NCBI GenBank assembly: GCA_001708385.1
Contig: CP012388.1
Coordinates: forward strand, 1,116,001 to 1,180,000
DNA from: Flavobacterium psychrophilum
GTDB taxonomy: Bacteria; Bacteroidota; Bacteroidia; Flavobacteriales; Flavobacteriaceae
DNA: 64,000 bases
Direction of reading: 5' to 3'
A program made the position numbers and the translations under genes. Below, one piece after another: positions 1 through 9,180 of the stretch. The first letter of the stretch is position 1. Every line of letters starts with the position of its first letter. The notes under the pieces were generated by a model. It saw only the letters and a program-made list of their open reading frames with translations, ran no database searches and was not told the DNA's origin.

Positions 1-1
1 T

Positions 2-991
2 ATTACAATTTACTTTATTGCAGGTTTTCATAAGCTTAATAGTGGCTTTTTTGATGTAAATGGCAGCTGTATAACACATATAGGAAAAGAATTGAACCAA
101 CTTGTTTTTGGCAGAGATTTTATACTATCTCAAAATACGGCTTTGTTCTTTAAGGTAGCAATACTAATCATAGAAATGATTGTTCCGTTTGGACTTCTAT
201 TTTACAATACACGTAAAGCAACAGCTTATTTATTAGCAGTATTCCACATATACTTAAGCCTTTGTGGTTTCGCTAATTTTAGTTCACTGGCAGGATTTTT
301 TCTTGCAGGATGTATACTGGATTTTTCAAATGCTAATCTTCAATCAGTTATTCTTAAAGGACTAAGATGGTATATTTTTTTTACTATCATATCCTGCGTA
401 GCAATACATGTAGCATCCCGATTGAAAATACTTGATGATAATATGGAACTTCGTTTTCTAAACGGCATTATTTTTAACATCGGATGGTCATACTTTTTTA
501 TCAAACTGTTAAATAATCATCCATTTATAAAAGCTAAATATTTTCCCTCATTAATACCTGTAATGGCTTCTTTAGTTATTAGTTTGTGGGGTATGCAATG
601 TTATATAGGTTTATCGTCAGCTGGAAACCTTAGTATGTTTAGCAATCTAATTACTGAAAAGAGTAGGCAAAATCATTATATAGTAAATGGTGATATAACT
701 AAAATATGGAATTTCGAAGAAGATTTTGTTACTATTTTAGAACTTCCTGAAAATTTAAAGTGGCAGGGAATATTAGATTTAAAAGGATGTGATCTTCCTT
801 TAATTGAATTTAAGGTGCAAACAGAGAGATGGCTGACAGAAGATTCTAAAACAATAAAGTGTAAATTATTATACAAAGGCGAAGTAGTGCAAATAGACGA
901 CCTAAGGAACTCAGAATTCGGAAAAGCCAAATGGTGGTATAAATATCTACTATATAGAAAAATACCTGCTAAAAATGAATGTTTATGGTAA
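2..991 (+). CDS. HTTM-domain (vitamin K-dependent carboxylase-like) membrane protein, 3' part
   Basis: The reading frame is open to the left edge from base 2, so this is the C-terminal 329 codons of a longer protein; the first internal start-like codon (TTG at 92) is not the real start. The visible part begins with YFIAGFHKLNSGFF, which matches the FIAGxKKL segment of human gamma-glutamyl carboxylase; the lysine encoded at 32-34 falls where the catalytic Lys218 sits. Several hydrophobic segments follow, then a soluble C-terminal tail of about 100 residues rich in charged residues. HTTM proteins are multi-pass membrane proteins of mostly unknown substrate in bacteria. The family call is good; carboxylase activity is not shown. 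The gene is more AT-rich than its neighbours. Confidence 0.7.
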   Translation: MTIYFIAGFHKLNSGFFDVNGSCITHIGKELNQLVFGRDFILSQNTALFFKVAILIIEMIVPFGLLFYNTRKATAYLLAVFHIYLSLCGFANFSSLAGFFLAGCILDFSNANLQSVILKGLRWYIFFTIISCVAIHVASRLKILDDNMELRFLNGIIFNIGWSYFFIKLLNNHPFIKAKYFPSLIPVMASLVISLWGMQCYIGLSSAGNLSMFSNLITEKSRQNHYIVNGDITKIWNFEEDFVTILELPENLKWQGILDLKGCDLPLIEFKVQTERWLTEDSKTIKCKLLYKGEVVQIDDLRNSEFGKAKWWYKYLLYRKIPAKNECLW

Positions 992-1113
992 ATAAAAAAA
1001 GGCTGGTTAAACCTAGTCATCGTTGGAAGAAATTCCGACCATTTTCATTTGATATTTTGAATACCTTCAAAGAGTACCAACAATAGGCAAACCATAAATA
1101 TCTGAGCAAATAC

Positions 1114-2391
1114 TTACAATAAATATTTTCTAAAATAAACCGAAAGCACAATCCAGTACACAAAGTAAGTCAGTGCATATCCCATAACAGCACCTTCAGC
1201 TCCATGATTTTCTATGAGTAAAGTGCATGATATGTACAACAACAAAGAAGATAGAACTTCTGTAATTATAAAAGCTTTGGTAAGCTTCTTTGCAAAAAAC
1301 TGATACGCTAAAATAAGCGACCCTACTTTGAAAAAATCGCCTAATAGCTGCCAGAAAAATAATTCTGTCATCGGTAAAAAGTCTCTTTTAAATATAACAA
1401 GTATCACAAACTCTCTGAGAATATACAGAACAATAAAGCCAACGGCAAATAATGGCAACATTGATTTATAGTAATCCCAAAAAACCTTTTTTGTTTCGGT
1501 ACGGCTTTGTGCCTGAGCGAGTTTCGGTAAAAAATAAATAGAGAGCATGGTCGAAGCAAACATAAGGTAAAATGAAGCCAGCCTGTTCACAGCTTCCCAG
1601 TGCCCTGCAGTATCGAGGCTATAATTGCTCATTAAATTGCTACGTATGCTGTGGTATATAAGCGGACTCAAAAGTGCTGTAATCAGGCTCATAAAGCTAT
1701 AAGCTAACAGGCTTCGCAGTATTGTGGTATCGAAATATTTTAAATTTAAAAAAGAGAATCCGGGAAATCGCTGCCATACATTATAAAATGCAAAAACAAA
1801 AAATAAGGCCTGAAAAAGTATAAGTGCCAGCAAAGCCCCATTGGTTTGAAACTTCCACATTAGCAACACCGATAACACAACTCCTATAACATTCCCGCTA
1901 ATATTTAACCATATAACCTTTTTATAATCTCCAAGACCATTTAGCACCGCCATAAAAACAAGGCTGCCTGCATACCATGGTAAAGAAAGTGCCAATACTT
2001 TAAATAGCCAGGAGTACTCATCGCCCTCGGTTTTAAAAACCCATTCGCTAAAATATCCGGAAAGCGTAAGTAGCAAAACGCTTATAAAAAGTATTACACC
2101 TAACAGCGTAAAAAAAACAGTAGATAGTATAGTGTAAAGCTTCTCCTCATTTTTTTGGTTTTCTGCGGTATACTTTATAATACCATTTTGCATACCTAAG
2201 GTCGAATAGCTTTCAAGCGTGGTAAGAAAATTACGGAGATTGCCTGTAATAGCAAGTCCACCTGCACCAATATATTCTGCTATAGCTTTAGATGTCACAA
2301 GACCGCCGAGTATACGTACTATGACACTTATGCCGTTAAGCGAAAATATCTTTACTACAGGCTGTTTTAATATGTTAAACAGTAATTTCAA
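1114..2391 (-). CDS. Wzx-type polysaccharide flippase (MATE/MVF-like)
   Basis: A 425-residue protein with about twelve hydrophobic segments spread along its length and a short polar N-terminus. The N-terminal region (IGAGGLAITGNLRNF, then LGMQNGIIKYTAE) is typical of O-antigen translocases of the WzxE kind, which move lipid-linked glycans across the inner membrane. It lies four bases downstream of the acyltransferase gene on the same strand, so the two are probably one operon acting on a surface glycan. The length is normal for the family. The exact glycan cannot be told from sequence. Confidence 0.8.
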   Translation of the reverse strand: MKLLFNILKQPVVKIFSLNGISVIVRILGGLVTSKAIAEYIGAGGLAITGNLRNFLTTLESYSTLGMQNGIIKYTAENQKNEEKLYTILSTVFFTLLGVILFISVLLLTLSGYFSEWVFKTEGDEYSWLFKVLALSLPWYAGSLVFMAVLNGLGDYKKVIWLNISGNVIGVVLSVLLMWKFQTNGALLALILFQALFFVFAFYNVWQRFPGFSFLNLKYFDTTILRSLLAYSFMSLITALLSPLIYHSIRSNLMSNYSLDTAGHWEAVNRLASFYLMFASTMLSIYFLPKLAQAQSRTETKKVFWDYYKSMLPLFAVGFIVLYILREFVILVIFKRDFLPMTELFFWQLLGDFFKVGSLILAYQFFAKKLTKAFIITEVLSSLLLYISCTLLIENHGAEGAVMGYALTYFVYWIVLSVYFRKYLL

Positions 2392-2395
2392 TAGA

Positions 2396-3373
2396 CTATA
2401 TAATTACATTATCTAACAGATAATGATTGGCAGTTTCTACCTCATAAAAATCCTGTAAGACAGTACGTGCTCCATAACTCTCTTTCCAAAACGAAAGACC
2501 GTTATTGAGTTTCCGCCCACTCTCTTCGTTAGAAATTCCGAAGTCAAAATATTTTTTATGGCTGAATTCTGTTGTAATCAAATGATAGAACAGATAATCC
2601 AGGCTTCCGAGCTCATTTTTGTCGGCACCGGATGCGATATACTGTGCATGAACAACAGTATCAGTTTCAAACAATACAGTGCCTGCTGCAATCCTGCCTT
2701 CATGTTCAATTACGTACAGCTTAATATTATCCGGAAAAAGTGTTTTTAACCGTACAATTTCTTCTGCCGAATGAACAGGATTTGCATTATGTCTTTCCTT
2801 AAGGTTTGGGATAAGCAATTCATTCCAAAAACGATCAAAATCTTCTGATTGCTGAACGCTAAACGTATTGGCAATACCCTTTTTTACACCTTCCATACGG
2901 TTGGATGCAATTTTAATTTTTGATGCATTTTCGATAACTGAAAGCGCATCGCGCCTTACTGTCTTACCATGTACCAAGAATAATGCATACTCTGTTTCTT
3001 GAGAAGGTATTCTATTATAAATGTATGGCAGCTGTTTATAATGGAACTTGGTAATACCGTTATTATTTAGAAATAAAAGTAGTGCATTAAATATCTCTAA
3101 TACAGCAGCCTGCTTTAATTTCTCTGTATATACAAGACCGCCATAAGTAAGTCCCTGATGCGAATAGACTTCGTTTCCCGAAATATTAGCAGGTAGTAAG
3201 GCTACCAGTTTTTTACCCTCGAACACCATTAACGAATAATCGTTAAAACGGTCGCTATGGTACTCCATGAAATCTCGCTGGAACAGGAAAGTACCATTTT
3301 TTGATTTGAGAATAAAATTGCTCCACTCCTTTTTATAGTCAGGAGAATATTTTATTATAGAATAATGCATCAT
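2396..3373 (-). CDS. FemAB/GNAT-like acyltransferase
   Basis: About 326 residues. Two consecutive ATG codons at 3373 and 3370 are better starts than the upstream TTG at 3391. The fold looks like the tandem-GNAT FemAB/BioF2 type: an N-terminal part with FLFQRDFMEYHSDRFNDYSL and LLPANISGNEVYSHQGLTYG, and a C-terminal GNAT half with KLYVIEHEGRIAAGTVLFE and a final FDFGISNEESGRKLNNGL. Such enzymes transfer aminoacyl or acyl groups to sugars or peptidoglycan precursors. Its position directly ahead of a Wzx flippase suggests modification of a nucleotide- or lipid-linked sugar. Substrate unknown. Confidence 0.7.
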   Translation of the reverse strand: MMHYSIIKYSPDYKKEWSNFILKSKNGTFLFQRDFMEYHSDRFNDYSLMVFEGKKLVALLPANISGNEVYSHQGLTYGGLVYTEKLKQAAVLEIFNALLLFLNNNGITKFHYKQLPYIYNRIPSQETEYALFLVHGKTVRRDALSVIENASKIKIASNRMEGVKKGIANTFSVQQSEDFDRFWNELLIPNLKERHNANPVHSAEEIVRLKTLFPDNIKLYVIEHEGRIAAGTVLFETDTVVHAQYIASGADKNELGSLDYLFYHLITTEFSHKKYFDFGISNEESGRKLNNGLSFWKESYGARTVLQDFYEVETANHYLLDNVII

Positions 3374-3524
3374 TACTGGTGTTTGTGGCAATACGGTAAA
3401 AGTAAAAATAATCCTTCAGTAATTATCAACGCATTATAATAATAACGCGAATTCATAATAATGTTGTTTTACGTTAAAAAATTGAGTGTTTATAAATAAT
3501 TGTTAATTTTAGAAAAAAAATGCC

Positions 3525-6500
3525 GTGAAAAAAAAACTACTTGTATTTTTTTTAATGATAATTTCCTTATCTGCCAATAGTCAGGTAGATGTAGCGCTAT
3601 ATAAACAATTTAACGGCAGGTACGATTTTACTTTTGTAGGCAATACGCTTAATTTAAAAAGTAATGGAGCAAACACTACACCCTGTACGTTACTTACAAC
3701 ATCATCACAATCGTTAAACCTGCCCGCAGGCAATACCATTGAAAGCGCCTATTTGTATTGGGCAGGATCCGGCACCGGCGATTTGGATATAAAGCTTAAT
3801 GGACAGAATATTACTGCCGAGCGTACATTTGATGTAATTTTTGATAGCGCTGGTGACAACATTTCCCGTCCGTTTTTTAGTGCATTCGCTGATGTTTCGG
3901 CTATTGTAAAAAACCAGGGCAATGGCACGTATACAGTATCTGACCTTGATCTTACCAATGTTATTAATGAAATAGGGCAAACACCTGCACAAAATATTTA
4001 TTGCAGAAATGGCACAAACTTTGGCGGGTGGGCTATTGTTGTAATTTACGAAAACAATAGTTTTGCGCTTAATCAGATTAATGTTTACGATGGCTTGCAA
4101 TTTGTTCCTGACGAGGTAAATATTACACTTGATAACCTTAATGTTTATAACAGCATAGGTGCTAAGACCGGTTTTATAGCATGGGAAGGCGATAGCGCCT
4201 TAGACGATGGAGAGAGCCTGAAAATAAACGGTTCGGTTTTAAGCAATACGCTCAACCCTCCTACCAATGCTTTTAACAGCACCAACACCGTTACAGGATC
4301 AAGCAACCTGTACAATATGGATCTTGATATTTATAACGTTGAGGACTATATAATTCCCGGCAATCCTACCGCCGACATACAACTTACTTCTGATGCCGAT
4401 TTTGTTATGATAAATGTTATTGTAACGAGACTAAACAGTATATCTCCAGATGCCACAATTACTATTGACGATGAATTTAAAGATTGTGTATCGCACATAT
4501 TAAAACTGGATTACACCGTTCACAATGATAATGCAACAGATGTTTTACCCGCAGGAACAATTGTTGCTGTATATCTTGACGGCGACCTCATTACCACTTT
4601 TACCACACAAACAGAAATTGCTATAAACGGTAGCGAAAGCGGCACGCTTATAATACCGTTGCCTGCTAACCTAACGGGCAGCGTACAATTGCTTTTCGTA
4701 GTTGACGACGATGGAACAGGTACAGGTGCTGTTATAGAAATAGACGAGAGTAATAACTCTTATGTACACAATACAACCCTTTGGGCTTTAGAACCCATTA
4801 ATCCTGCTGACATAACAGAATGCGAAACGGCAAGCAACACCAATGTGGGGATTTTTGACTTTTCTGATTATGAACAATCCTTGAAAACAGACCCCGCCCA
4901 AATGGTTACTTTTTATCATACCGAAGCAGGTGCACAGGCAGAAAATGCAGCCGACCAGATTACTACTACTTCTAGCTATCTTAGTATCCAAAACCCCGAA
5001 ACCATATATGTTAGGCTGGACGACCCAAATGGCTGTTCTACCATTGCTTCTTTTAACCTTATTGCTATCGACTGTACCTTCCCGGATGGTACTATCATTA
5101 TCGATACTATTGTTACTACCTGCGATTCTAAAATCTTACAGGTTACTTATACCGTAAACAATTTCAATAGTTTTGATATCCTGCCTGCTAATACTCCTGT
5201 TGCCATTTATGCAAATGGTATTTTACTAACAACTACAACAACATCGGCAGATATTACTATTGGCGGTAGCCTTACAGCAACTATTACAATTACGATACCT
5301 GATAGTGTACCCCAAAACTTCAATCTGACTTTTGTTATAGATGATACCGGCACCGGTACTGGTATTGTGGTTGAAACAAACGAAACTAACAACAGCTTTA
5401 CAACACCATTCATTCTATGGGTTTCGCCTGTTTTACCTCAACCTGAAGACATTGAAGGCTGCGAAACCTTTAACGGATCGGGTATTGGAGAATTTGATTT
5501 TTCAGCATATGCCGAATCATTGAAAATTAATCCCACGGATGTAGTTACTTTTCACATTTCACAGCAGCATGCGGAAGATAATACTGACGCTATAGCTCCT
5601 ACAGGTTATAACGCAACATCGGGAACTGAGATATTTGTACGACTTACCGATAGTAACGGTTGTTATGATACGGCATCGTTTCTATTGGAAATTATAGATT
5701 GTTATTTCCCTGATGCTACTGTAATAATAGATGATGTTTACAAACAATGTAACTCGCGCATACTTCACATTCACTATACTGTAAGTAACCTCAACGGAAC
5801 CGATATGCTTCCTGCATTAACCCCGGTGGCCATATACGCTAATGGCCAATTAATTGCAGTAACCAAAACAATTGGCGAACTTGCTATCGGCGAAAGCGAG
5901 CCGGGCTTTATAGAAGTTACTGTCCCCATTGGCATTCCACTCGATTTTGAGCTTGGCATTACCGCCGATGATATTGGCAACGGAACAGGTATAGTTATAG
6001 AATTGGATGAAACTAATAATGGCTTTATTCAGGATGAGAACCTGCCGTTGTCTCCCGAATTAATTCAGCCGGACGATATTGAAGAATGCGATAAAGGCTT
6101 TGGGCTGGCAACTTTCGATTTTTCGCATTATGCAGAAAAGTTAAAGAATTACCCTAACGAAACAGTTACTTTTTACAGGACACAGCCTAATGCCGACCAG
6201 GATCTTGACCGAATTTACAACATTGGAAATTATAGCACAGACGAGAACCCTACACGCATATACGTTAGATTAGATAACGGAACCTGCCATACTACAGCAT
6301 CGTTCCTTTTACGTACTAAAAAATGTAAACCTGTTACACACAATTACCTCACGCCCAATGGCGACGGTTATAACGACGAGTTTTTTGTGGAGGGGCTGCG
6401 TAATATTTTCCTAAACTTCAAGATGTCCATCTATAACCGCTGGGGTACGCTTGTATGGACAGGCGATCACAGCAGGGCCGACTGGAATGGCATTGCAGAT

Positions 6501-6620
6501 GTGGCAAAAGTTGGTAGCGAGAACCTCCTCGTACCCGAAGGAACGTACTATTTTGTACTGGAGCTTAACGACCCCGATTTCCCTGATCCTATTGTAGACT
6601 GGGTATATGTAACGAAATAA
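3525..6620 (+). CDS. T9SS type B (gliding-motility C-terminal) surface protein with CARDB-like repeats
   Basis: A 1031-residue secreted protein. The start is GTG at 3525; the ATG at 3520 is followed at once by TGA. A signal peptide (MKKKLLVFFLMIISLSANSQ) is followed by an N-terminal beta-rich domain of about 290 residues. Then come three copies of a composite repeat of about 190 residues: a CARDB-like module starting near PDATITIDDEFKDC, PDGTIIIDTIVTTC and PDATVIIDDVYKQC, each followed by a segment around FDFSxYxxSLK and VTFY. The last 90 residues hold NYLTPNGDGYNDEFF, IYNRWGTLVW and VPEGTYYFVL, the gliding-motility-associated C-terminal domain used by T9SS type B cargo. Expected at the cell surface or secreted; the ligand is unknown. 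Confidence 0.88.
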   Translation: MKKKLLVFFLMIISLSANSQVDVALYKQFNGRYDFTFVGNTLNLKSNGANTTPCTLLTTSSQSLNLPAGNTIESAYLYWAGSGTGDLDIKLNGQNITAERTFDVIFDSAGDNISRPFFSAFADVSAIVKNQGNGTYTVSDLDLTNVINEIGQTPAQNIYCRNGTNFGGWAIVVIYENNSFALNQINVYDGLQFVPDEVNITLDNLNVYNSIGAKTGFIAWEGDSALDDGESLKINGSVLSNTLNPPTNAFNSTNTVTGSSNLYNMDLDIYNVEDYIIPGNPTADIQLTSDADFVMINVIVTRLNSISPDATITIDDEFKDCVSHILKLDYTVHNDNATDVLPAGTIVAVYLDGDLITTFTTQTEIAINGSESGTLIIPLPANLTGSVQLLFVVDDDGTGTGAVIEIDESNNSYVHNTTLWALEPINPADITECETASNTNVGIFDFSDYEQSLKTDPAQMVTFYHTEAGAQAENAADQITTTSSYLSIQNPETIYVRLDDPNGCSTIASFNLIAIDCTFPDGTIIIDTIVTTCDSKILQVTYTVNNFNSFDILPANTPVAIYANGILLTTTTTSADITIGGSLTATITITIPDSVPQNFNLTFVIDDTGTGTGIVVETNETNNSFTTPFILWVSPVLPQPEDIEGCETFNGSGIGEFDFSAYAESLKINPTDVVTFHISQQHAEDNTDAIAPTGYNATSGTEIFVRLTDSNGCYDTASFLLEIIDCYFPDATVIIDDVYKQCNSRILHIHYTVSNLNGTDMLPALTPVAIYANGQLIAVTKTIGELAIGESEPGFIEVTVPIGIPLDFELGITADDIGNGTGIVIELDETNNGFIQDENLPLSPELIQPDDIEECDKGFGLATFDFSHYAEKLKNYPNETVTFYRTQPNADQDLDRIYNIGNYSTDENPTRIYVRLDNGTCHTTASFLLRTKKCKPVTHNYLTPNGDGYNDEFFVEGLRNIFLNFKMSIYNRWGTLVWTGDHSRADWNGIADVAKVGSENLLVPEGTYYFVLELNDPDFPDPIVDWVYVTK

Positions 6621-6637
6621 AAAACATAAAATAAATT

Positions 6638-6671
6638 AAAAGGCCTGTAAAATTATATTTACAGGCCTTTT
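6638..6671. terminator. Bidirectional rho-independent terminator
   Basis: A perfect 14-bp inverted repeat (AAAAGGCCTGTAAA and TTTACAGGCCTTTT) with a six-base loop lies between the converging T9SS protein gene and ohr. The arms end in A and T runs, so it can serve both strands. Confidence 0.85.
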
Positions 6672-6676
6672 AAAAT

Positions 6677-7099
6677 TTAGTTGTTTGTAACAGCTAACTT
6701 AACTTCTATATTACCGCGCGTAGCATTAGAGTATGGGCATATTTGGTGTGCCTTATCGGTAAGTTCCTGTGCCTGTTCAATAGTCACTTCCGGAATGTTT
6801 ACATCAAGTTCTGCTGCAAGGCCAAAACCACCATTCTCTAATTGAAGGATACTAACGTTTGCCTTAACTGTAGTCTCTCCGGTTTTGATTTTCTGTGTTT
6901 TGATTATCAAGTTAAGTGCGCTGTCAAAACACGCCGCATAACCCGCTGCGAATAGCTGTTCAGGGTTAGTGTAATCATCGTTTGCACCGCCCAAAGCCTT
7001 TGGCATCCTCACTTCAAGGTCTAATACTCCGTTATCGCTTTTTACGTGTCCGTTTCTTCCGCCTGTGGCAGTAGCATCTGCTGTATATAGTGCTTTCAT
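6677..7099 (-). CDS. ohr: Organic hydroperoxide resistance peroxidase (Ohr/OsmC family)
   Basis: A 140-residue thiol peroxidase that reduces organic and fatty-acid hydroperoxides, normally recycled by lipoylated dihydrolipoamide dehydrogenase complexes. The two catalytic cysteines are present: Cys57 in GYAACFDSAL and Cys121 in ICPYSNATRGN, together with the conserved Arg15 (GGRNGH) and Glu47 (NPEQLF). The length matches the family. It follows ohrR by 30 bases on the same strand, so the pair forms a regulator-first operon controlled from the operator ahead of ohrR. Confidence 0.95.
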   Translation of the reverse strand: MKALYTADATATGGRNGHVKSDNGVLDLEVRMPKALGGANDDYTNPEQLFAAGYAACFDSALNLIIKTQKIKTGETTVKANVSILQLENGGFGLAAELDVNIPEVTIEQAQELTDKAHQICPYSNATRGNIEVKLAVTNN

Positions 7100-7129
7100 T
7101 GCTTGTATATTAAATTATGTATAATGGAA

Positions 7130-7555
7130 TTATTCTGATTTTAAAATTTTATTGATGATGCTTCTTAGCTGTACTAATTCATCGATAGTTATAGTAAGTG
7201 AGTCCGCCAGTTGCTCAGGAACGCACACAGCTTTGCTTTTAAGCGCCTCACCTTCTTTAGTAAGCGATACATTTACAACGCGCTCATCAACAGTACTCCT
7301 ATTTCTTATAACAATACCCTTTTGCTCCAGCCGTTTTAGTAGTGGCGTAAGTGTTCCACTATCAAGGCGTAGCTTCTCTCCCAATTGATTTACCGTCTGA
7401 TGCTCTTCTTCCCATAATACAAGCAGTACCAGATATTGCGGATACGTAAGTCCCAATTCATCCAGTAGTGGCCTGTACATCGCGGTTATCTCACGCGATA
7501 AGGCATATATAGGAAAGCACAATTGATTTTCAAGTTTTAAGTTAGCTTTCATCAT
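7130..7555 (-). CDS. ohrR: OhrR, MarR-family organic peroxide sensor/repressor
   Basis: A 141-residue MarR-type winged-helix regulator. The peroxidatic cysteine is Cys13 in the N-terminal helix (NQLCFPIYALSRE), and a second cysteine is at 111 (KAVCVPEQ), so this is probably a two-cysteine OhrR of the Xanthomonas type, inactivated by disulfide formation. The recognition region reads LGEKLRLDSGTLTPLLKRLE, followed by the wing DERVVNVSLT. There are two in-frame ATGs at the start (7555 and 7552). It is the first gene of the ohrR-ohr operon and very likely represses itself through the palindrome at 7579-7596. Confidence 0.93.
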   Translation of the reverse strand: MMKANLKLENQLCFPIYALSREITAMYRPLLDELGLTYPQYLVLLVLWEEEHQTVNQLGEKLRLDSGTLTPLLKRLEQKGIVIRNRSTVDERVVNVSLTKEGEALKSKAVCVPEQLADSLTITIDELVQLRSIINKILKSE

Positions 7556-7570
7556 GTTCTATTTACAATG

Positions 7571-7578
7571 CAAAGATA
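7571..7578 (-). promoter_or_regulatory. -7 promoter element of the ohrR-ohr operon
   Basis: On the minus strand this reads TATCTTTG, an exact match to the Bacteroidetes TAnnTTTG -7 consensus, 15 bases before the ohrR start codon. No clear TTG at -33 is visible. It touches the palindrome at 7579-7596. Confidence 0.6.
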
Positions 7579-7596
7579 TATATTGTGCACAATATA
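7579..7596. promoter_or_regulatory. Candidate OhrR operator (perfect 18-bp palindrome)
   Basis: TATATTGTGCACAATATA is a perfect 18-bp inverted repeat located 24 bases upstream of ohrR and directly upstream of its -7 element, filling the spacer where RNA polymerase would bind. MarR-family dimers bind palindromes of about this size. That this protein binds here is inference from position and symmetry. Confidence 0.65.
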
Positions 7597-7814
7597 ATTT
7601 TGTAAAATACATTTAAATATTTCTTAAATTAAATATCAGATTAAATTGAAATCCATTTGGGGTTTTACTATTTAGAAATAAAAAGCAGGGTTTTAAGTCC
7701 AAAACAAAAAACGCAACATTGTTTTTAAAACGACTGAATATCAAACAATTGTATTGTTTTAATTTTACGCACAAAAACGTAATTTTGGAATTATAAAGTG
7801 CAACTTTAAAAGTG

Positions 7815-8417
7815 TTATTTTCGCTCTATAACAGGCATAGACCACTTATAATTTACAGCTAACAATCTGATGATTATAATAATACCCGAAGTTGCCAGGT
7901 ACAAAACATCCTGTTGTACGTTCCATTGCTTTAAGAGAAAGAAAAAACAACCGCCAATAATACATATGGTAGCGTAAATTTCCTTCCTGAAAATAACAGG
8001 AATATCGTTGCATAAAATATCCCTCAGTACTCCTCCAAAGCAGGCTGTTATAGTACCAAGAGCGATACAGATTACCGGATGTAATCCTGTAGCAATACCT
8101 TTTTCAAGACCAATAAGTGTAAATACCCCGAGCCCAATAGTATCGAACAAAAACAGGGAAACCCTGAGTTTATCAAGCTTCTTCCTGAAAATAAGTGCTA
8201 TGACAAACCCGGTCATAATAAGATAAACGTAGTTTAGGTCACGCATCCACCCTACCGGAGTGCGTCCTATAAGCACGTCACGGAGCGTACCCCCTCCTAC
8301 CGATGTTACAAACGCAATAACCAGCACCCCGAAAGGATCCATTTTTTTACTCATAGCAGTAAGGGCACCCGACATGGCAAATGCCATAGTACCAAAAATA
8401 TCAAGAAGGTAAAACAT
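7815..8417 (-). CDS. TRIC-type (YicG/UPF0126) cation channel family protein
   Basis: A 200-residue integral membrane protein with two repeated three-helix halves. Each half carries the glycine-rich signature: TSVGGGTLRDVLIGR in the first and ACFGGVLRDILCNDIP in the second. This matches the prokaryotic trimeric intracellular cation channel family, which forms K+-permeable homotrimers. Its ATG overlaps the stop of the RDD gene as TAATG, so the two genes are translationally coupled. Whether the RDD protein is a partner is not known. Confidence 0.85.
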   Translation of the reverse strand: MFYLLDIFGTMAFAMSGALTAMSKKMDPFGVLVIAFVTSVGGGTLRDVLIGRTPVGWMRDLNYVYLIMTGFVIALIFRKKLDKLRVSLFLFDTIGLGVFTLIGLEKGIATGLHPVICIALGTITACFGGVLRDILCNDIPVIFRKEIYATICIIGGCFFFLLKQWNVQQDVLYLATSGIIIIIRLLAVNYKWSMPVIERK

Positions 8418-9160
8418 TACATTTTCTGGGTATAGAAGTTATAATCGTGCAGTACAGTATCTACAAAAGCAGTAGGATTTGCCGAAACCGACTTTATGCC
8501 CGTAACCGACTCTATCTTTGTCTGAAGTTTGGCTATCATCTCAAAATCAGTAGTTTTGAGGCTTATTTCATAGGTTTCTTTTATAATACGCATATCGTTA
8601 TCCGTAAGCTTAATAACAAGCGGATATACAGGTACATAGCTATTGTTAATTTCTTTAAGGATAGTATGGTTTATATTAATATTATTCTTAAGGCTTATTA
8701 CAGCAGTACCGGCTGCCATATCGCCAAGACGCTGTGTTTTGCCATTTATCATCATGCTGATGAGCCCGATAAAACTAAGAGGGGGTGTAACTTCGACAAT
8801 GCGCAATATCCATCGGACGAGGTAATCACCAAAACCTGCCTGGTAGCCGTCTATTTTAATAACTTTTATTTTCATAATGCGTTTTCCGACAGACTGTCCT
8901 TCCATAAGTGCCTCCTGCCACAGTGCATAGAATAGAACCGGCAGCGAAATGATGCCGTGAATTGCATTTTGCGACCACATATCAAGGCCATATACCAGAT
9001 CTCCCATATGCAAGAGTCCCAATAGCAGGTAATAAATTACAATGTAATAGGCAATAATAATCAAAGCGTCAAGCAGATACGCAAGTACGCGTTCTCCTAC
9101 AGAAGCTGTATTAAAATTTATATTAACATTTTGCGTAGTTGTTATGGAAAGTTCTGACAT
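8417..9160 (-). CDS. RDD family membrane protein
   Basis: A 247-residue protein with the RDD-family arrangement: ASVGERVLAYLLDALII near residues 20-36, several hydrophobic helices, and EGQSVGKRIMKIKVI plus GKTQRLGDMAAGTAVI in the second half. The last 90 residues are soluble. RDD proteins are small membrane proteins, sometimes linked to ion transport. Its start is only 20 bp from the divergent start of the SpoIIM-like gene, and RDD genes often sit beside the MoxR/DUF58 operon found there, so a shared role is plausible. Confidence 0.85.
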   Translation of the reverse strand: MSELSITTTQNVNINFNTASVGERVLAYLLDALIIIAYYIVIYYLLLGLLHMGDLVYGLDMWSQNAIHGIISLPVLFYALWQEALMEGQSVGKRIMKIKVIKIDGYQAGFGDYLVRWILRIVEVTPPLSFIGLISMMINGKTQRLGDMAAGTAVISLKNNININHTILKEINNSYVPVYPLVIKLTDNDMRIIKETYEISLKTTDFEMIAKLQTKIESVTGIKSVSANPTAFVDTVLHDYNFYTQKM

Positions 9161-9180
9161 ATTTTATATTTTAGCTAGGT

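Noticed and set aside
998..1015. Minus-strand terminator downstream of the flippase gene
   Set aside because: A T7 run is present, but the stem (CTAGG/CCAG) is short and bulged.
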